From Aquatica leii (taxonomy: Eukaryota; Arthropoda; Insecta; Coleoptera; Lampyridae), in assembly GCA_035610365.1 (NCBI GenBank), contig CM069433.1, positions 187,186,760 to 187,250,759 of the forward strand: a stretch of DNA of 64,000 nt. Direction: 5' to 3'. The translations under genes and the position numbers were made by a program. The notes under the pieces are model-generated. The model was not told where the DNA came from, ran no database searches, and worked only from the letters and a program-made list of their open reading frames with translations. This document shows, one piece after another, positions 21,146 to 33,229 of this stretch; position 1 is the stretch's first letter; every line of letters begins with the position of its first letter.

Positions 21146-23417
21146 GTAGTATTAGTTTGTTTACTCGTTAGGTTAGTTTATTTATTTTTTTCTATGTAAT
21201 TTTAAACTCAAATTATGTGTTTTACGCTTATGCCATCACTCTTAGTTTAAATTTTAACTTGTACGTCCGAAAAAATCCCACCGTCTGGGTTTAGTATTTT
21301 TCTGGTAACAACTTTGCAGCCCCAACAAATGGTGAGTAGTTACTATATTTACTATTTTAATTTTTTTAATACATTCATTTTTCGAGAAACTTGAATATGA
21401 ATGAGCTGAATAAGATCTTGTTTTTGCAGCCAGTAAATAAAAGAAATCTATTCATGTTAAAGTTTTTCTGACAACATTATGTGGATGTAATTTACGAAAC
21501 AAATAAGGTAAACTTGTATGTTTAAAGATGATTTGTAATTAATGAGTGTTATTCTTAGGAATGAAGCTTTACAAACTAAAAAGGTAATATAAAAATGAAA
21601 CTTGAAGAATTGGTGGTTTTAATACCATTGTTTTGGACTAAAAACTGTTCTAATTTTTGATAATGAACATTTCTAAAAAATGCAAGATAAGGTTAATTAC
21701 TCTAAATTAATCTAGTATGCTTCAACAATCTTACTGCAAAATTTTTTAAAAAACAAATGTATTGTAGCTTAGCAATTCTGTTACTTAAAAAATGATAAGG
21801 TAGAAAAAAACAAAAAATCAATTAGAAAGATAAAGATAACGGTGATAGGGTGCTTCTCCTTATAATTACTTTTAAATGTGATTTTTTTTAATGTATAAAC
21901 GAATGTTCTAACACCTCGAAATTATAATAATTGTTTATTTTTGTAATTTTTATCTTGTGTTATTCATTATAACGTAAGTACAAAGTGTTTATGATTATTT
22001 TCTAAATATGCAGTTGTATTAAGTACAAGCTACAGAACTAACCAAAATTTTTAACAATGCAGCAACACTACGCGAATAAATTCTTTCATAATTCATTATC
22101 CTGTACGGTAATAGGTTTGACCTGTACGGAAATAAAATTGGTTTTGGTCAAACAAAACGCGCAACGTTGCCTAATCGCTAATAAACATACAATATGTCCT
22201 ATTATCTGATATTCGTAGAAAAAAATACCATTCTGCACTTTATGTTATACGTTATTACTAAAATAATTTTTATTGTCTTAAAATTTAAACTGTTCAACGA
22301 CAAACAGTCTTCTAACAATTTCTATTACAAGTATATCGAATATCACAATAAATAGTTTGATATTTAATTATTACACGTCAAAGTGATTTTGCAATCACAA
22401 TGAATGTGCAAGAGTTGTCCATACATGTTGAAAAGAAAGGCACAAAAAGAAATAGAAAACCTATTACCATCTAAATCTAAATAAAAGTATGAAAGTAAAT
22501 ATCATATTTGAGTACTCAATAAGGTGTAATGGATTCATCACGCCTTCGCATAACGTTTCTGGTATGTATATGTTTACGTATCTCGTATCTTAAGCATTAT
22601 GCGTAAATTATAACGAAGTGAAAAATAAAGGTCGCAACAATAATAATAATAATTATTATTATTGCCTATAAGATGATACAGCAATGATATGAAAAATAAT
22701 CATAAATATTGATACCATGATTACTATACAATCTTTCAAATTTGGTTATTGAGTACCAACAATTGTAATAAAATTTTTATCTATAAATTATAATACAGTT
22801 CTGTTCTAGCTTAAGGTAATGCAAGGAACTTCATTTTTTTTAAATCGAGTATCGTTTTTTTTACATCGGTAACTTTTAACCGTTCATTGTTATAGTTTTG
22901 TTTAGGATACAACGACATAAAACAATTTATAGTTTTTTCAAAATTGACTTTATTGTTATATTTTGCATTGTAAAAGCTCTTTTCGCGTTACTTCAATTTT
23001 TTTAACATACAGGCTAAGCCAAAATAAGTGGGGTCAAGTTAAGCCTTTTACCGTGTCATCAAAAGATGTTATTTGAAATTTTCTTGTTTTTGCTGCTAAA
23101 AATTGTCTAACGGTGCACTAAGCCAAATAAATATTTTAATTTTTTGCTTGTTTTTCCAAATAAAAGGTAAAAAAAGTTTTTTTTTCAAAAATACATTTTG
23201 TAAAATGATGGAAAGGAGTTGGAAATTGGAGATATCCTTCGAGAACAATCTTCAGAGTTAAGTTAAGTTACGTGGCGTCGTTGATATTCAGGATGGTGAC
23301 AAAGAAACCAGCCTCAACCATAACACAGGTCAAAACCAACCGGTCAGACGAAGCAATATAAAAACATTTGTAGCACTGTTTCGCTGATCATGCTGTCGGC
23401 TTCTTCAGTTATATACG
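21146..23417. other. AT-rich gene desert
   Basis: No gene recognised in over 2 kb. A small self-complementary (AAT)n(ATT)n block lies at about 22638-22663. The segment 23000-23340 is less AT-rich and may be an old repeat. Confidence 0.5.
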
Positions 23418-23573
23418 TTATATGCCGTTTTTCGGCTCCGCGTCGCTGATCCGTGTCTGTTCTGATGAGTTGAGTTGCGTTCACGCAAGAAGTCACCAGA
23501 CGTCTATGAACGCAACTCAAGATACTAGAACAGACACGGATCAGCGAAGCGGAGCCGAAGAACGGTATATAAC
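23418..23573. repeat. Foldback: about 66-bp inverted arms around a 23-bp loop
   Basis: Arm 23418-23483 contains TTCGGCTCCGCGTCGCTGAT, CCGTGTCTGTTCT and TTGAGTTGCGTTCA. Arm 23507-23573 is its reverse complement with about eight differences. The arms are much more GC-rich than their surroundings. The structure resembles the paired ends of a foldback element or a head-to-head duplication. Confidence 0.85.
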
Positions 23574-25150
23574 GAGGAACGCAAGACGATAACATCAGTC
23601 TTTAGAAATCTTCTAAAGAAGCTGACACCCGAAAAACAGTGCTATATTAAACAACGGCCGTTAAAGCTTGCATTCCACTATAAAAACACTTCTTGAAGCA
23701 TGGAGTCCGCATTTTCTGAGTTATTAGAAGTAATCGTTTTGTACACAAATAAAGAAATCCGAGGAAGAGGTGAAGATTCAAATAAAGGTTATTCAGAAAA
23801 ATAATTGCTTGAATTGAAAGCCTTACTGAGATCAGTATGCTACAACGGATTGGAAAAACACAACTAGGATTTGTAGGCGCAACAGTTGGGAAATAATTTA
23901 TACAGAGCTATTTTACAACTTAGCCAAGATACCGTCTTCAGTATTTGTTAGAGTGTTTTGGGGATAAGACATTCAGAGTCAAACGTCGAAAACTAAATAG
24001 TATTAAGTATTAGTGACTGGCACACCGAAATTTACATAAATTAAGAGAGAAAAGCCTACTTGGACGATCAAAACCGGTCTGCTAAAGGTTGTAGTTGGTT
24101 TAGTTGCGTTTTGTAAAACTTCTTGATGTTTAATATGCTTTTAACGTGGTTTATATTGTTTTTTGCTGAATTCTGATTGCAGGAATAGAGGGCTGGCATA
24201 AAAAACTATAAGATCACATGTACAACTCAATATTTATTTTTTTTGCAATTGTTGACTTTTGAAATAACAGTCCTGGATTAAAATGGCTATTCGACTCAAC
24301 TGAAACAAACAAACGTTATGCTGGTAGTATATATTATACATAAGTAAGTCGTATGTATGTATATCTGCAATTACGATAAAAACAAATGGAAGGAATTGAT
24401 AGAGGCAGCAAAAAACCTTAATGACTTTATAAACTTCTAAGGTATAAGAAACGAAACGGATAAAAAATCAAATTAATATTTGTGTTAATTACGTTATATT
24501 ATTAAATCGTTTATGTAAAACACAACTAAACAAAGGTGTGACAGAAAAATTTACATTACACTTTTAATTACATTTTTTATTTAAAAGCTATTGAAAAGCA
24601 GTCATTAAACATAAAAATAACTAATTACGTAACGTAAAACGTATAAAATATTAAACTATTTGATCATAGTATCACATCTAAAAAGTTGAAAAAGACAGTA
24701 TTGAACACAAAGTTGCAAATAATGCCTTCATTTTCATAATACATTATTAATGATTGTATTAATGCATTTATTTTTTACGTTTTGAATTAAATTTTAATAC
24801 ATAATGTTTATGCATTTTATTATTAATTAAAACAACATTATAATAATATTACTATAAGTAATGATGTATATTACTTAAAAAATGATTTTTTTATTACCTC
24901 TATTAGAAAAAAAAGCTATAAATTTCGTTTAAAAAATTTTTTTACGAAAAAAAAAAAGAAACGACTTCAAAAAATTTATCAAAATGCACAAAAAGTAAAG
25001 GTTTGTAGAAGAATAAATTAAAAATGAAGACGAAGAAAAAAATCTATAGCAAGAATAATAAACATAAACGATTATATACTGGTGCGATTTGCAACAAAAT
25101 AATTAGTAAGACACAATGTCATAAATAGTTTGGAAAAACTAACTTAAATA
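23574..25150. other. AT-rich DNA, nothing recognised
   Basis: A poly-A/poly-T tract lies at about 24920-24960. There is no supported coding sequence. Confidence 0.5.
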
Positions 25151-25154
25151 AAAA

Positions 25155-26215
25155 AAAATTTGCAGATATCGCAAATCTTGCAACTATCGGAAGGAAGGAA
25201 ACAAACACAATATTACATACGTAATATAATAAACAAGGTTTATTCGCAGATAGCATGTAAACTTGCAGCAAGTTTGCTTTCAGCTTGCTTTTTCCTTGCC
25301 AAGTTTACTAATCTTGCTGCAAGTTTACAGCAATATTGGTAATATTGGCAACTTTGACGACACACGTTTGAGAAATTTGAGTAGCTTGCTGCAAACTTGC
25401 TGCAGGCTTGCAGAAAACTTTCTTTTTCAAATTTACAGTACACAGGCGTAAACGCATAAATACCTGCGCATGTCTCGCCATTTTTATGTTAATAAAAGTC
25501 ATGTCTGTCATTTACATGGTGTTTGTATTTTAACACATTATTATTTAGTTCTGTGTTTACTCATCGTAGACTTTTTAGGTGAGTATTATTGCAATTTAGT
25601 GCACTTATTGGTTTGCATCTTAGGTTTGTATACTGATTCGATTAAAAATATTAAATAATTTTGCAAACCCCCAAATCAGCAGTTAAGGTTATTCTTAATT
25701 TTATGTTTCAGGTCAACAAACCTAGCGATGAATAGAACAGGTGGAAATGGAACAGAATTAAAACAAATAGACAATACCTAATGTAGTTGTAACTAGTTTG
25801 TAGAAACAAGTCTTTATTTAGTTACAATATCAGTAAGCAAAATAATTTTTTATTTTTCTTTGTACCTTTCTTCAAAGTACAGCGATATTACTGAAAGTTT
25901 GACGAATTTTCATGACAAGCAACGTTAATATGACTGTAAGTAAGTAAATCTTGCGATTACATGTTTCGATAGTATTTTTACAAATTTTAAACTTTGCGAT
26001 GACAGGGGATTGTAACATTTCTGCAAATTCAAATCTTGTCATGGCAAGACGTAACAATATTGCTGCAAGTTTGTCGAAACAAGATTGTCACAAGCTTGCT
26101 TTCTTAGTCAACTTGCAGCAAACTTGCTGCAAGTCTCCAAACTTGTCATGACAATATTGCTGCAAGTTTTATGGTTGTCACGACAAGTTTGCTGAAATCT
26201 TGATACAAGCTTACA
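25155..26215. repeat. Cluster of short palindromic words (CTTGCWGCAAG and CTTGTCATGACAAG types)
   Basis: Two blocks, 25250-25420 and 25905-26215, contain repeated near-palindromes. AAACTTGCAGCAAGTTT lies at 25259-25275. TCTTGCTGCAAGTTTA lies near 25311, a double GCTTGCTGCAAACTTGCTGC near 25385, ATTGCTGCAAGTTT near 26059 and 26156, and ACTTGCAGCAAACTTGCTGC near 26110. CTTGTCATGGCAAG (about 26035), CTTGTCATGACAA (about 26143) and TTGTCACGACAAG (about 26176) form a second palindrome type. The words are not regularly spaced, so this is not a simple satellite. Confidence 0.75.
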
Positions 26216-28053
26216 TTGCTGTTTGGGTTACAATTTTCAAAAATAAGAATGCATACATAAATAATAAAAAGATTAAAAAACAGATATAACTGGTATTCCA
26301 GGTGCATATTAAACGAGAATAGAGTCGTATGATAATTCACCAATAGTTTGTATTAAACATTTGTCCATGAAATGGTTGAGAATTGTTTCTCATAACCTCT
26401 TCATCGCTGAAAGATGATGAATCAGCAACACCAATGACATATGGAGAATTTTTTGTGATAGCAAATGATGAGCGAGACCGCTTATTATCAAGAATTGTTG
26501 GGTGTTGATAAAACGTAGTTTCCAGTGACATATTTAAGGAGAAACTCAATCGCGTTATCGTAAATCCATGCACTTGAACGAACATCATAGCATATAAATG
26601 GACCGGCCTCATAATTAGTATTAAAAACTCTAAATCCAAACCCTTCCGACTGTGAGTATTTGAGTATTTTGAGTATTATAACGGTTCACAATTCAACAGC
26701 TTCTAAGATTATGACACGAATCGAGCTACGTTACCACATCCTTTCAGATGTAAAAGTTTCGAAGTGGAGATTTCACCTTTGGAAATGTGCATCCACAGTT
26801 TAAAAACAGCTTGTCACGTTTGCGATTCCCTGTCATACCTAAACTAGACTTACAGCAGACTGGACTTGCAATAAAACATTTCGCGACGTGAAATAATCGA
26901 CACGCATTTTTATTACATTCTCTAGGTGTTCTTCGCGTGATCTTTCGGCGCAAAAAAAGTAAAACTAATCTTATAAGCGACCCGTCAATTGCCAAAGACA
27001 AAGAAAAGAAAATATTAAATTTGCTCTCTCCGTTTACAACAAAAACAAAACACCTCGTTAAACGATAGAATTAAATTTAAATAGTTATTCTCAATTTTCT
27101 CGCTTTAAACAGTATCTCAATTTATCGTATCTCTTGTACAATAATCAAAAGGCAACTTTTTTCGTTTTTGCACAGCGTCAGGGTTTTTAAAACCTTCGTT
27201 TAAAACTCTCCTCTTTCTTTGTACGCAATTTTGACTTTATATCCTAAAACGTTTTTATTTTCTGATTGGGCAAGTTCACGAACGCTCTTAGTAGGTACCA
27301 TATCTGCCAATTGGCTTTTCCTTTTTTTACTCAATCTGTTAAAAGCGGCGTTGTGCCCCTTTCCACCCTTAACATGTTACTACGTTTTGTTATTGGGCGG
27401 CGCTGCATGCTACAAATGGAATAAAAATTTACCGATGCTAATATTTTTTTTCCTATTAATATTAAACAAATGCGCTATTGAATATAAAAAAGCATTAAAG
27501 AGATAAACTTTACTTTAACATAATTCTTTTCTCTAATCTTAACAGATTTATAACGCTAATAATAGTAATAATCTTTACAATTGCCTGACTGTTGATACAA
27601 TTTCAACATTCAAAATTTACACAAATTTTATTTTACATACTTTCGTTCCATGCTGATAACTTTATAGTAAAAACCATTATCACTCAAACTAGTAATTACT
27701 GATAGTTTTTATTATACAATTTTATAAATCAGATTTATTAAATTAGTCGAACATGTGTGTTTCGGTCTAGTTGATTTTGGTGACCACCACGTTTTTTTTG
27801 CGGGTAAGGGTAACTTTGTCAATGTGGTAATATCTGGAGTTGTTTTTCTTGTAAACCATCCTGCATCGAAACCGCCACAATTTTTGTATTAAGATGACTT
27901 GCTTAATTTTCTTAGATTTATTCCGACAGCGGGAGAACAAATCAACGTACTAAAAGGACACCTGCAAACTATGGTGAATTTTTGCTAGTAGATTAACCTG
28001 TGACCCCCGTCGCCCCCAGGGTTCACATGGGTTGAATTATGTTTTCAGACAAT
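26216..28053. other. No recognised gene
   Basis: Open frames at 26337-26639 and 26744-27001 (minus) and 27219-27506 (plus) have no motif I can name and no splice support. Base composition is unremarkable apart from a slightly GC-richer patch near 27960-28020. Confidence 0.45.
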
Positions 28054-28967
28054 CAGCCTGATGCTATATCACTCTCATTATGAATAGCGATGTCGTTATC
28101 TAGCCGAATCGTTATTTTTGTAAAATTGGTATGCTGTATAACTTATAACGGTTCCACTCATATCGACTCTTGTTATCCACTCTCGTTATTTCGAACCATA
28201 ACGATTATGATATAACGGCAGCGTTTTGGTAGTCGTTATAAACATAACGATTGTGATGTATAGGCTTGAGAGCTTTTTTCGTATGAAAAAATGAATTTTG
28301 GAGATGTTTTGCCCGTTGGATTATACGAGGAACTGCAAAATGCAATCAGAAAAAGAGTCTTTTCAGTTTTACCGTGTATTTAAGAAAGTAAGGTTAGAAA
28401 CGTATTTTTTCATACAGGCAAAGTAGCATTTTACGCGAAAACAGCGACCCGTTTGAAGTAACTACGTAAACAAAATGTATAAAGAAGATGTAAGTTATGT
28501 AACGGTGTCTTTTGCAACTCAGTTTTATTTCGAATTAATACAAGATACTTTTACGTATGAATTAAAGCCATTATTCAATAGCAAATTGGGCTATCGACGG
28601 ATGATGTGCGTCACTTAATGGAGGTCGTAGCAAACATTTGAATTTTATTTCATACCAGGTAGTTTTAGTCTGGATTTTTTCTATTTAAAAATCTACCGGC
28701 CAGATGTCTTACGACGACACGGCGCGTGCCTTATATCCTATTCACTCTTATACGTTCGGCGGTCATATAGCACTCTTTGTTTTTTTAAAGGCGATACTTT
28801 TTTCTAAAATAAAGATTGCAAGATAGTGGGCCACATATCGATATAATTAAAATACCGATACAGCAAACCTATTTTACCAGTGATTGTTGTCGATCGTTAT
28901 CTTTGACCATTAATATCTGATAGCGGTTGGTCGCTAAGTATAACGAGAGTGTTACAGCATCAGCCTG
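28054..28967. mobile_element. Non-autonomous DNA transposon, 914 bp, 37-bp terminal inverted repeats
   Basis: The left end CAGCCTGATGCTATATCACT and the reverse complement of the right end CAGGCTGATGCTGTAACACT extend into a shared CTCTCATTAT/CTCTCGTTAT and AGCGA, giving 37 bp with about seven differences. The word CGTTAT or ATAACG recurs at least eight times in the first 200 bp and again near the right end, like subterminal transposase-binding words. The trinucleotide AAT flanks both ends. There is no coding sequence. The superfamily is open: the CAG ends recall hAT, but no 8-bp duplication is visible. Confidence 0.7.
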
Positions 28968-29072
28968 AATAAAGTAAACCCAATGAGAATAACAAATAAA
29001 CTATTACCCTAAAACGTTGCAAGTTAGAGGAAAGTTGCACATACACATTTTTATAGAAGACAAAATTTGCTA

Positions 29073-29221
29073 TAAAAAAGTCCGCGGAAGAGTACAATTA
29101 CCTTCTATAGCTTAGAAGATACAAGTGTGCAAAGTTACACAATAATGTCTTACATTACATTAAAATTCTGTAACTCTTAAACTATTAGATATAATTATAC
29201 CCTCCCGCGGACTTTTTGCAG
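29073..29221. mobile_element. Small MITE, about 150 bp, AAAAAGTCCGCGG inverted ends
   Basis: AAAAAAGTCCGCGGAAGAGTA on the left matches the reverse complement of the right end, AAAAAGTCCGCGGGAGGGTA. The interior is AT-rich and non-coding. TA on each side is compatible with a Tc1/mariner-type insertion. Confidence 0.6.
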
Positions 29222-30858
29222 TAATTTGTGTGCTCTATAATTATGTTTATGTACAATTTTCATCTATATTGTACCGTTTTTGCAGCGTACAAGGCGGAAG
29301 TTCCCGCGGATCTGATTCTGCAATTACTATAATTATTTTTCAGCTCTGCTGAGTGAAATTAAGACTTATTATGTTTTTAAAACATAAAACAAATCATAAG
29401 AAATATCTTGTTTAATGATAATAAACATTGCATCTGAAAAATACAAAAATCGAAGTGAAATTGGGCACTACCGCAAGTTCCAGATTTGTTTCATCTGAGC
29501 GTTTCATCTGAGCGTTTCATCGTTTCGTTCACAAGCCTTCGAATAAAAAATAAAAAATAGTGATTAATTTCTTCTGCTATACTCTCAGTTGATAAATTTT
29601 ACCAGTTCATAATTAAGCAAAAGTTAGTAAGTGGATCCGGGTACAAAATTAAGCATTACTCTAATTTTTGGTTTAAGTATTAACTGTAACAAGCCTCCTT
29701 AGCACCGCCGTAACTACAGGGGGCCTGGGTCAGCCGGGCATCCCCAAATCTTGCTAAGTCCCTTTCAAGAAAAATGTATCTTTTTATGCACATAATTCAT
29801 AATTAAAAAATACGCTTTACGACGAACTAGCCTCTAGGCTCCCTCCTTCATTTTGATTTTTGCTGTTTTGTCGTGTAGATTTAACTGGAATTTTACGTTT
29901 TGAATAAGGTTTCTGTAGTTATTAAGTGACGAATTGTTAAGAGCACTTACGTACAGCGGAGATTCAACAGCAGTCGCGGTACTTGATATCCAATTTAAGA
30001 AACAGTCGCCGGGTAAAAAACGGTCAAAAATGAATTTGTTGGCTATAGAGGTGGAAACGTTGAAAGCTAATTTTACAGCCGCGCAATTTTTTTATGGTTG
30101 TAAACAGAGAGCGCAAATTTCATCATTTTCTAATCATTGGCAATTGACGTGTTGTTTACAAAATTTTGGTTTAATTCTTTTGTGCCGAAAAGATGACGTG
30201 GAAAACACACAATTCTTTGAGAATTGGTTCAAAAAGGCAGGGATGGCGCGATATAGATTACAATGGAATTTAGGTTTTTATTAAATTAATATTGATTGAG
30301 ATGATAGTTTTTCTTTACCGGATATCAGTATTATTGCAGGCTCTGAAGATGCCCATTGCGACGTGTGACAAAACCTGGCTAAATTTCTGAACGTTCCGTC
30401 TTTCCTGTTTGAACAAAAATGTACAACCATCAAAAAGGTCTCAACCAAACCAAAACCAGCAGAAAATGACAGTCAGTGAACATAAATCTTGTAAGTAGAA
30501 TTTAATCATTTTGAGCTTCGCCAAATTGACACCCTTTAAAAATATTTTAGTGTCAAACAATGTTAGGCGTTTTAAGAGTTTTGTCGTTTGTTTTTGCGTT
30601 TTTTTGTCATACATCGCTTGGAAAAAAGAACCTAAGTGTTACTAACACAACCCAAATACTTCCTAATACTTTTTTACGTGTTAAAATAAAATCAAATCTT
30701 CTTGGAAAGATAAATGTATTTATTTATGAAAAATTAATTAATATAATTCCTGTTTCTAACAATCATGTATATATACCGTTTGCAATACTAACCGATTCTA
30801 GGTAACATATTGAAACGTTTTCAAACTTATTGTCAGTTTCGAGACAATAACCGAATGA
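29222..30858. other. Mostly AT-rich DNA; possible hAT-end-like patch and one unassigned ORF
   Basis: A GC-richer stretch at 29700-29750 (CCGTAACTACAGGGGGCCTG) recalls the ends of some hAT elements, but no partner end was found. A 13-bp tandem of GCGTTTCATCTGA-type occurs near 29490-29525. The plus-strand frame 29934-30284 (116 residues) is open with a plausible composition, but no family is recognised. Confidence 0.4.
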
Positions 30859-31121
30859 TATAGAAAATTCTCGACACAGATATATATATATATATATATA
30901 TAAAATGTATTCAAAAGAAGCTGAAGTCAGTTTTTCAAAGTCGGAAGTTAAGAAGAATGTCGGTTTAAATAAATAAGTGATTAACGTGTGTGCTAAGATA
31001 AATAAATCAAGTGTTCGTGCCAGTAAAAAATAAATGTAACAGCGTATAAGCATGCTTTTAATGCAAATAAATACCGGTTTAGATAAACAGAAGTTATACG
31101 CGGACATTATTTTTCGAGTGA
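30859..31121 (+). repeat. 5' LTR of the Gypsy copy
   Basis: It shares TAGAAAATT.TCGACACAGA, GTCAGTTTTTC.AAGTCGGAA, GATTAACGTGTGTGCTAAGA and GCGGACATTATTTT with the 3' copy. It contains a TA dinucleotide expansion at 30884-30902 that the 3' LTR lacks. Confidence 0.85.
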
Positions 31122-31439
31122 TTATTATATATAAATTAGTTTAAGTGTTTTTATTAAATGTCGGACAGACATCGCTTTAAAATGATTGTTGCGTACTGAG
31201 CGCAGTGGAACTTTTTGAAAGTAGAAAACGCTCTTCTTAAGCGTTCCCTAGAGAGTGTCAAGGGCATGGAAAACAGATTGCAGTAGATAATGTCGAAAAG
31301 CCGATAGTCACAGGTGTTGAAGCATCTGCACAATGATACATTAGGAAGACATTGGGGAAAGTTTGAGAAAGATTCCAGAAAAAAGCGCCAAACACCGATA
31401 AAACAATATAACGTGATGGAATGCCATTTAGAAAGGGCC

Positions 31440-31900
31440 GTTCCTAAAATCTGATTTGGAAAACAAAGACATCCTGGTGACGATGGATTATTTTACTAAA
31501 TGAGCGGAAGTTTACGCCATACCCAATCAAGCAGCAGTTACAGTGGCCGACGTATTAGTAAAAGAGTTTCTCTGTTGGTTTGGAGTTCCGTTGGAATTAC
31601 AATTCTACCAAAGCCTCACCCTTGAGTCTGCGCTGTTTTAAGTAATACGACTGTTTTGCGACCACCAATTTGGACGAAGGCCGGAAAAAGAAGTTGCTGG
31701 AATATAATACGTCAGCAAGATGACAAAAAGGCTAGACAAAGAATGTGTTTTGTCGCCAAAGCTGCAGAGGCAATAGGAGGCCCCTTATAAAATCGTGCAG
31801 CGTATTAATAACGGCATATATCACGTCCGAAAACCAAAAATGGTCTATATCGATCGTCTAGCCCCGTTGGCTGGCGATTCAGGTCCGAAAAAGGGTAATA
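31440..31900 (+). pseudogene. Gypsy integrase core and C-terminal segment
   Basis: After a frame of stops the sequence reads KSDLENKDILVTMDYFTK, then a TGA in place of Trp, AEVYAIPNQAAVTVADVLVK and EFLCWFGVPLEL. This is the integrase core with the first catalytic Asp and the segment leading to the second. A deletion then removes the rest of the core. At about 31755-31885 the C-terminal barrel follows: LSPKLQRQ, PYKIVQRINNGIYHVRKPK and YIDRLAPLAG. Inactive. Confidence 0.8.
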
Positions 31901-32084
31901 GCTAGCAGAACCAAAATTCAAATCAAAGGAATGGACTTCCATAAGCTTATGAGTATATTCGGAGGTTCTGGAAAAACTAGATTCGGAGTTACAACAGAAC
32001 AACAACAAGGACTGTTCGAAACACAAAAAGATTACGGCATCGCACATTGCGTGAACAAAGATCTTGATATGTGCAGAGGGGTTG

Positions 32085-32790
32085 GTTTGTCGCCAAAGCT
32101 GCAGAGGCAATAAGAAGGTTTTTATGAAGTTCTGCAACATACTAATGACCTCATATATGGGTGATTCCATTCTAACTGTGATTTTAATGTCCTGTATTGT
32201 TTGTTCTCACTGGTCATTAATCAATAATCTATTAATAAAATTTTGTTGTTAATTGAATAATTATAAATATATTCCAACATTATTCTTATGTAACATAACT
32301 TGCCACTCAAAAATAACTTACAATATATCACTTAAATATCAGTACCGTGTCATGTCTATTTCTAGAAATTACCTATAAATGATTACGTTTTTTTTCGCAA
32401 TAAATGATTAAAACTAATTACCTCATAAATTCTAATGTTTATAATACAGAATTTATGAATAAATTTAATAATTATCTTAAAGAATTTCTACAAAATTTAT
32501 TTTATGTCAGTACCGTGGATAAATAAATCAGTACCGTCGAACGGAAAGTTTAAAATTTGTTTCTCGTTCTTGACATTGTGAAGTTGTAGTAAAATCCTCT
32601 CAATTTTTATTTCTACAGTAAAATAGATGAATAATATGCATAAAAAAATTTGAAAAGTTTAATTTCAAAATCTTAAAATTTTTAATAAAAAAAGTCACAA
32701 TTAGAACGGAATCACCCATATCGCATCCAAAAACCATCCAAAGGCAAGCCAAAAGTGGTTTCAGATTTCCAAAGGGGTTGCAGTAGTATT
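32085..32790 (+). pseudogene. Second copy of the Gypsy integrase C-terminal segment, split by a MITE
   Basis: TTGTCGCCAAAGCTGCAGAG at about 32089 repeats the sequence at 31755, and the following bases keep the same codon pattern (FYEVLQHTNDLIY). The copy breaks at 32158 and resumes at 32718 with RIQKPSKGKPKVV. The duplication of this module inside one element suggests a tandem partial duplication or two overlapping elements. Confidence 0.7.
32159..32717. mobile_element. 559-bp MITE with GGGTGATTCC terminal inverted repeats
   Basis: Left end GGGTGATTCCATTCTAACTG and right end (reverse complement) GGGTGATTCCGTTCTAATTG continue into TGTGATTTT/TGTGACTTT, about 30 bp in all. The 4-bp ATAT flanks both sides. 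The paralogous sequence at 31814-31830 (CATATATCACGTCC) shows the unoccupied site, confirming insertion and the ATAT duplication. The interior is AT-rich and non-coding. Confidence 0.85.
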
Positions 32791-33229
32791 TAAAAAGAAG
32801 TTTGGACGTCTAGATGAACTAAGAAAACAGCAACCGGCGGTCTGGTCACCAAGAAGTACTCACGTACAAAGCCGTTATACGAAAATCGGTGGCGAACATT
32901 ATGGAATATCAAGAGAAAAATGGAGTTCCACGATATTAAGAAAGTGGCAGTACCCAAGCTTGGATTGTGGATTAGATCAACTAAATTAAAGGAACAAACG
33001 TTCAAGTGTTGATCTACAGTTACCAACCAAGTAGAATATGGGGTCAGAAAAAGTCGACTGTTACTTTTATGCTCAAAGAAGTTGCCAAAATGGAGAGTGC
33101 TATCGCTATCGCCGCGATCCTTTCTACCGCTGCCGCATCCAATTTGGTGGTGGGACAGAACAGTCTTAAAAAGAGGGCAGTGAAACGTCGTCAAAGTTAT
33201 TGTCAACTTTAAGAAACTTTACTGAAGGA

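Noticed and set aside
21146..23400. CRISPR-like or satellite arrays in the AT-rich desert
   Set aside because: No regularly spaced repeats. Such arrays are not expected in an insect nuclear genome, and only short simple repeats are seen.
29934..30284. A 116-residue plus-strand frame as a host gene
   Set aside because: Plausible composition, but no splice context, no recognised family and no start context, so left unassigned.
32790..33206. A 138-residue minus-strand frame inside the Gypsy copy
   Set aside because: No recognised domain. It overlaps Gypsy sequence on the other strand and ends at the 3' LTR.
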